Assembly (NCBI RefSeq): GCF_904846625.1 | Contig: NZ_CAJHBL010000001.1 | Location: 676,806-740,805 of the forward strand | Length of the DNA stretch: 64,000 nucleotides | DNA from: Psychrobacter sp. JCM 18900 | GTDB taxonomy: Bacteria > Pseudomonadota > Gammaproteobacteria > Pseudomonadales > Moraxellaceae | Reading direction: 5' to 3' | In this document: positions 59,954-64,000 of the stretch, piece by piece | Numbering within the stretch: position 1 is the first letter of the stretch | How the letters are laid out: each line of letters starts with the position of its first letter | Translations under genes and position numbers: made by a program | Notes under the pieces: generated by a model | What the model saw: the letters and a program-made list of their open reading frames with translations, nothing else | What the model was told of the DNA's origin: nothing | Databases searched by the model: none

Positions 59954-60412
59954 CTAAAAAAAGTTTTCTGGCCATAAGTATTCTGGTAAGTATTGACGAA
60001 TTAAATTTGCTTGAGATTGGTACCCTCTTGCTTCAAGTTCTCTAACAAAAACTGGCCAAGGTGGAATATTGCTTTTATATACATTGCTTGAAGAGGTAGA
60101 CATACCACCACCTTGTGATGTTGACAAACCACCATACTGTGATGTTGAAAGACCCCCATATTGGGATGTAGACAACCCACCATATTGAGATGTAGATAAT
60201 CCACCGTACTGAGAGGTGGACAAGCCTCCATATTGAGATGTAGACATACCCCCATATTGAGACGTAGATAATCCACCGTACTGAGAAGTGGACATGCCTC
60301 CATATTGAGATGTAGACATACCCCCATATTGGGACGTAGATAAACCTCCACCTTGAGCAGTGCTCAAATTTCTTGGCCAAGTTTTCATGTTCTCTATTTC
60401 AGGTCTAGACAT
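59954..60412 (-). CDS. Small repeat protein with GG[LM]STSQY octapeptides
   Basis: 152 residues. Short N-terminal head ([15 protein letters not shown]), then eleven 8-residue repeats of the form [LM]-S-T-S-Q-Y-G-G and a twelfth partial one (residues ~16-111), then a distinct C-terminal segment with [19 protein letters not shown] and IRQYL. I recall small proteins in many bacteria with Gly-rich LSTGP-type repeats and a similar PPWPV end, none with an assigned function; this recollection is unverified. AAAGGAAA lies about 8 bases before ATG 60412. It is preceded on the same strand, 113 bases away, by a nuclease-like gene. Regular Gly-Gly turns suggest a stacked-strand repeat fold. Confidence 0.75.
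   Translation of the reverse strand: MSRPEIENMKTWPRNLSTAQGGGLSTSQYGGMSTSQYGGMSTSQYGGLSTSQYGGMSTSQYGGLSTSQYGGLSTSQYGGLSTSQYGGLSTSQYGGLSTSQGGGMSTSSSNVYKSNIPPWPVFVRELEARGYQSQANLIRQYLPEYLWPENFF
60080..60367 (-). repeat. 24-base coding tandem repeat array
   Basis: Twelve units of 24 bases encode the octapeptide repeats. Units differ at a few third positions and at the Leu/Met codon, while the central eight are nearly identical, which points to recent expansion or conversion. Confidence 0.9.
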
Positions 60413-60525
60413 TAATAACTTTCCTTTTTCAGTTTTATTCAAAATACCGATTTTATAAGGGTATCGTACCAAATCAATATACTAGTAATATTGTCGCCAA
60501 AATTAAAACGTCGAGTCATTAATAT

Positions 60526-61305
60526 TTAATCTATCTGACTGTAGTTTGATTGATTTACCCGAAGCTGATTTTCTTTAGGCTCTATACCATTCTCAATAAT
60601 ATCAATTTTGATAACATACTTTGGTAAACCAAATTTCTCTAAGAAACCTGTAGCAACTTTTTTGGAAGTCTCGTCAAATTCTAAATCCAAACCATTAAAG
60701 TAACGGCTCGCAAGCTGTAATGACAATGGCGTACCATAACGATAAAGTAATGTATCTTTATTACCTGTTTCTAAAGCTAAATCAAGAGGTACACATACAG
60801 CTCTAGTGACCGCAGAAAATGGAATTTGAGAACCTCTATGATAATAGTAATACTTTAACTCTTCTTGATACGAAGAAGCTGACAGGAAGTTTGTAATTTC
60901 TTCATAATCATAAAGTAAGTAATGAGAACGAGGAGCATTCTTTAATATTCTTTTAGCTTGGGGTATTTTCATTGCACTGAAGGATGTTTTTCTCCAGTCA
61001 CGCTTTTTCGCTTCAAGGAATGCTACCCCATGAAGGTCAGTACCATCTTTATAGTTAATATTCACAATTAGAGCAATATCACCAAAATTATTCTCATAAG
61101 CTCCCTTTAGTTTGTATATTTGCCAGTCTATTTTGCTCTTTCTATCTTCACTAATAAAGCATATACCATTTATTTCATGTCTTAAATCACGAAGTAAGTT
61201 TAGGGTAATGAAATCTTCATCCCATTCGTGTCCTGTTAATCCACTAATAGAGCTTCTAATTGTATTCTCTATTCGACCCGTAAGCGTACTTAGATTAGAT
61301 TCCAT
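60526..61305 (-). CDS. PD-(D/E)xK nuclease-like protein (unknown family)
   Basis: 259 residues. I do not recognise the family, but residues ~70-120 show a pattern typical of the restriction-endonuclease fold: Asp76 in FGDIALIV, then Glu98-Ala-Lys100 on the next hydrophobic strand (VAFLEAKK), with Gln116 in a following helix (IPQAKRI). An acidic residue in the N-terminal helix (GHEWDEDF, ~25-32) could complete the site. The C-terminal half is rich in Tyr (YYYYHRG near 152). Base composition is AT-richer than the housekeeping genes. It is likely co-transcribed with the repeat protein downstream. It could be a defence or mobile-element nuclease; that is inference. Confidence 0.6.
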   Translation of the reverse strand: MESNLSTLTGRIENTIRSSISGLTGHEWDEDFITLNLLRDLRHEINGICFISEDRKSKIDWQIYKLKGAYENNFGDIALIVNINYKDGTDLHGVAFLEAKKRDWRKTSFSAMKIPQAKRILKNAPRSHYLLYDYEEITNFLSASSYQEELKYYYYHRGSQIPFSAVTRAVCVPLDLALETGNKDTLLYRYGTPLSLQLASRYFNGLDLEFDETSKKVATGFLEKFGLPKYVIKIDIIENGIEPKENQLRVNQSNYSQID

Positions 61306-61544
61306 TCAATATTTCTGCTTAGTCTATGATACATAGTAGAACTGTATTTTTATTAATGTCTAATTTCGTATGATATAAAAAACCATAAATAGAATAGTAC
61401 CTGACTTATTTAAAAAATAAAAATTTACTCTCCTATAAATCTAGCACTAATACAATGAAGCGACAATCTAAATATAACAATAAGGTAGAAAAAATTTGTT
61501 AAGAATCTCGGAACCTAGCTAACATTTTCAAATCCCTCTTAAAG
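61306..61544. other. AT-rich intergenic stretch upstream of the nuclease-like gene
   Basis: About 240 bases, expected to contain the promoter for the minus-strand pair. No clear promoter or repeat is recognised by eye. Confidence 0.4.
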
Positions 61545-61761
61545 AAAAGCCCTTTAATACTGACGTATCAAGGGGCTTTTCAAGAATAGAGAGCTGACGA
61601 TGACCTGAGCGCCTTTAAGTTAAAGAAGAACATGCTAACTGCAAGCACAGCTCTTGTCTTACGTCGGGCGAAACAGTGTTTCGCTTGTTCCTCCTCAACG
61701 TAGCGCAAGAGTAAATCCTTTTAATAGGATTTGCTGTGTAGGCCACTAGGAATAAAAGATA
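61545..61761. repeat. rDNA-flank-like repeat, copy A
   Basis: Starts with a hairpin (AAAAGCCCTT... / ...AGGGGCTTTT, 61545-61580). GAATAGAGAGCTGACGATGACCT follows at 61584-61606, the same as the 3' end and flank of the 5S gene (complement) at the window end. Further along, blocks 61634-61663 and 61724-61761 match copy B almost base for base. Between them lies a variable region with an inner hairpin (GCGAAACA/TGTTTCGC). Confidence 0.75.
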
Positions 61762-61950
61762 AAAAAGGAAGATCTATTCCAACCAAAACCTTCTCACCTA
61801 CCCTCTACACTAGTCGAGCACTCCAGCCTATCTGAAGATTATGCTATTCTATATTGGATATATAAGCATTTATTTAGTTTTAGCATATTTTTTAGTTATT
61901 GCTAATTAAACTATAAATCCAGACTCAAATACTTTAAATAGGCGTTCCAT

Positions 61951-62976
61951 ATGTTTATAAAAAAACATTTTTTTCATTTATCTATTTTTACCATGATATT
62001 CATGTTTTGTAGTAACGCACAAGCTGAAACTCATCAAGATAAAATCCAAGTAAAGGTATTTATCGCAGCGATGTTTGAGATTGGTGAAAATAGTGGAGAT
62101 AAAGCAGGCGAATTTCAGCATTGGTATAATCAATATTTTACAGATAGTAAGCCTATAAAAGTAGAAGGTGCCCATAGCCCAGTTTATTGTAACTCAGAAG
62201 GTGTCTGTGGTTCGGTATTAGGGATGGGTAAAGTAGGATCTTCAGCGTCCATGCAAGCAATCACACTTTCTCCTAAATTTGACTTTAGCAAAAGCTACTT
62301 CGTTCTAAGCGGTGTCGCAGGAACACCACCGAGTAAAGGCACGATAGGTGATGTAAGTTGGGCGTCTTGGCTCGTAGATTACGACTTAGGTCACCGCTGG
62401 AAAGCCGAAGAAGGTGAAAAAGGTGCACCTACGTTTACACCCCGCAAAGGCTATGAAGATATTCGCCGCTATCAACTTAACTCTGAACTGCTAAAATGGA
62501 ATCTACATTTAAGCCAGTCAGTTGCTTTAAAAGATTCAAAAGAAGCCAGCGCATATCGAATGAAATATCCTGATGCAGCAGCACAACGAAGCCCAGCTAT
62601 CACCGTAGGTACTCATATGACAGGAGATACCTTTTTTCATGGTCCAGGGTTATCTAAACAAGCGCAATACATAGCTGAGTTATATAATGCAGATGATTAC
62701 ATTATCACTGAAATGGAAGCCACTGCAATAGCACAAGTACTTAACAGAACGGTAGGTATTGAACGCATAATGAGCTTACGTGGTGCAGTGAATTTTGACC
62801 AAGGTAATCCAAATGAGACTACGCTTCAACATCTAGATCCAGCGCCAGGGGAAACAGCTGGTGGCTTTGCAGAAACAGTAGAAAATATCGTGCTAGTAGG
62901 ATCAAAAACTGTCGATCACATCGTTGATAACTGGGATGTCTGGGAAAAAGGTGTGCCAAAATTCAAAGAAGAATAA
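61951..62976 (+). CDS. Purine nucleoside permease (NUP) family protein, exported
   Basis: 341 residues. Signal peptide of about 25 residues (basic start, hydrophobic FTMIFMFCSNAQA) then a domain of the nucleoside phosphorylase/NUP type: KVFIAAMFEIGENSG, LGMGKVGSSASMQAITLSP, SGVAGTPPSKGTIGDV, and DYIITEMEATAIAQVL near the C-terminus, the last resembling the ExEA site of nucleoside phosphorylases. The family name comes from yeast permeases, but a periplasmic soluble nucleoside-binding or phosphorylase-like role is equally possible. AGG lies about 8 bases upstream. It stands alone, bracketed by the rDNA-flank-like repeats. Confidence 0.85.
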   Translation: MFIKKHFFHLSIFTMIFMFCSNAQAETHQDKIQVKVFIAAMFEIGENSGDKAGEFQHWYNQYFTDSKPIKVEGAHSPVYCNSEGVCGSVLGMGKVGSSASMQAITLSPKFDFSKSYFVLSGVAGTPPSKGTIGDVSWASWLVDYDLGHRWKAEEGEKGAPTFTPRKGYEDIRRYQLNSELLKWNLHLSQSVALKDSKEASAYRMKYPDAAAQRSPAITVGTHMTGDTFFHGPGLSKQAQYIAELYNADDYIITEMEATAIAQVLNRTVGIERIMSLRGAVNFDQGNPNETTLQHLDPAPGETAGGFAETVENIVLVGSKTVDHIVDNWDVWEKGVPKFKEE

Positions 62977-63620
62977 AGAACTTCAAAGTAAATTTTAAGT
63001 AGTACAACAGACAGTGAATAGTTAGCAGTCAGTAAGTAGTTTCTAGAGTGGGTTTACGCTCATTCTAAAAACTGCTATGGCTAAAAGCTCTACTACAAAT
63101 ATAGCTCTTCCATTTCAGCTTCATTAAAAATAATTAAGCCATCGAACCGCCTACGCTCGTTAGATAGCATACGATTGAGTAAGCTATAAGACTCATCCTT
63201 GATATAGACCTCTATTCAATATAAAGGTTTTTATAAAGCCAATCAATCAAGGTATTATGAACAGATAACTAATCAAATTCATATGCTAGATATAAAGTCT
63301 CTGCCTCTATCAATAAAAACCTGCTTAAGATGAAAACATCACTCCGCTTAATAATTAAGATACTGTATTACTCGTAGTAAAGGGTAGAAGCGGATATTGT
63401 GGCGTCGTCTATCGCTTATAAACTCTACTGGCTAGGTATAAATCTAATACAGTTGGTTAGATTTAATGGCATAGTCTTGACTAATGATAGATACTTCTTT
63501 TGTCTTAGGGCACAGGTTTCGCTTTCAAATAGTATATACGCAATGAAAGCATCTCTGATTCTGTCAGTGGTAAAGTTCGCATATACGTTGTAGCATTGGC
63601 AAAATAATTCTTAATGTTAG
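62977..63620. other. Long stretch with decayed coding pieces only
   Basis: 644 bases between the permease-family gene and repeat copy B. Apart from the frameshifted remnant listed separately, short open frames occur on both strands around 63400-63600, none with a ribosome site and with several frames open at once, so no gene is called. Confidence 0.5.
63093..63268 (-). pseudogene. Frameshifted C-terminal remnant of an unknown gene
   Basis: On the minus strand a frame of about 40 codons ending at TAG 63093-63095 reads as convincing protein (KDESYSLLNRMLSNERRRF, then DGLIIFNEAEMEEL). It is blocked upstream by a TGA, but the other frame continues as NTLIDWLYKNLYIE, so one frameshift near 63215 would join them. 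No start codon is found. The family is not recognised. Confidence 0.4.
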
Positions 63621-63828
63621 ATAAAGAAAAGCCCCCAACGCTCACGCGATGGTGGCTTTATCTATAATAGAGAGCTGCCGAACGAGAAGAGCACTGTTAA
63701 GGCAAAGTATTGCTAACTGCAAGCATAGCTCTTGTCTTGCGCTACGGACGACTGTCTCCCAGACAGCCGTTGCTCCTTGCTCATCTTTAAATAGGATTTG
63801 CTGCGTAGGTCACTAGGAATAAAAGATA
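63621..63828. repeat. rDNA-flank-like repeat, copy B
   Basis: Same order as copy A: hairpin (AAAAGCC / GGCTTTA), AATAGAGAGCTGCCGA, then blocks 63712-63741 and 63791-63828 nearly identical to copy A. The variable centre carries a different hairpin (CTGTCT-CCC-AGACAG). It runs straight into the 5S terminator. Confidence 0.75.
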
Positions 63829-63831
63829 GAC

Positions 63832-63870
63832 ACAAAGAAAATCCCCCGACAAGCTAATGTCGGGGGATAT
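63832..63870 (-). terminator. rRNA operon terminator
   Basis: Perfect 11-base stem ATCCCCCGACA / TGTCGGGGGAT with a 6-base loop; on the minus strand TTTTC follows. It lies 14 bases past the 5S gene. Confidence 0.9.
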
Positions 63871-63883
63871 TTCAGAATAGAGA

Positions 63884-63996
63884 GCTGACGATGACCTACT
63901 CTCACATGGGCGAACCACACTACCATTGGCGCTACGATGTTTCACTTCTGAGTTCGGGAAGGGATCAGGTGGGGCCATCGCGCTATTGTCGTCAGC
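63884..63996 (-). rRNA. rrf: 5S ribosomal RNA
   Basis: About 113 bases, from GCTGACGACAATAG at the 5' end to GGTCATCGTCAGC at the 3' end, whose terminal stems pair. Internal CCCCACCTGATCCC and CCGAACTCAGAAGTGAAAC are the conserved 5S core. The rest of the rRNA operon lies beyond the window edge. Confidence 0.95.
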
Positions 63997-64000
63997 AAAG

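Noticed and set aside
60080..60367. CRISPR-like regular repeats
   Set aside because: The 24-base units abut with no spacers and keep one coding frame with a ribosome site, so this is a coding repeat.
63399..63593. 64-codon + strand frame as a gene
   Set aside because: No ribosome site, and the opposite strand is open in two frames over the same bases, so no coding strand can be chosen.

Overview
The window looks like chromosomal DNA of a Psychrobacter-type member of the Moraxellaceae (Gammaproteobacteria). This rests on moderate GC, the gene order dut-algC-argB, a fourteen-function nuo operon with fused nuoCD, tandem UbiH-family hydroxylases, Q/N/S-rich linkers inside housekeeping proteins, and protein sequences that resemble Acinetobacter/Psychrobacter homologues. 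The species assignment is inferred from memory of these families and no database was searched.

Layout. 1-2129: end of nadA, then nadB (quinolinate/NAD synthesis). 2229-7851: a convergent four-gene phospholipid-type cluster, with a CdsA-like cytidylyltransferase on + facing an operon on - that encodes a CDP-alcohol phosphotransferase/hydrolase/methyltransferase fusion, a patatin-like protein lacking the usual catalytic pair, and a short-chain dehydrogenase. 8117-11812: lysine exporter and two ubiquinone hydroxylases. 12414-18721: phoH-ybeY, an MscS channel, a TonB-domain protein, an unknown acidic-tailed protein, and ferredoxin-NADP reductase. 18916-35213: the complete NADH dehydrogenase I operon on -, ending at a strong terminator. 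36042-52524: rep, mgtE, dut, algC, argB, a Spx/ArsC-like protein, leuS, lptE, holA, macA and macB. 52719-53029: two identical tRNA-Lys genes. 53130-59452: metallo-hydrolase, large catalase, secreted dienelactone hydrolase-like protein, DUF938 methyltransferase, flavodoxin-like protein and OsmC.

The last 4.5 kb differs in character: AT-rich, with long non-coding stretches and decayed gene pieces. It holds a two-gene cassette (a PD-(D/E)xK nuclease-like protein followed by a small protein made of eleven 8-residue GG[LM]STSQY repeats), a purine nucleoside permease-family protein, and two direct repeats related to the DNA just downstream of a 5S rRNA gene, which itself lies at the window edge on the minus strand.

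The best candidates for something undescribed are the lipid cluster (an E. coli ynbABC-like set with a three-domain fusion and a patatin relative with Cys and Leu in place of Ser and Asp) and the nuclease-like/repeat-protein pair beside the rRNA operon. Neither function can be proved from sequence alone.
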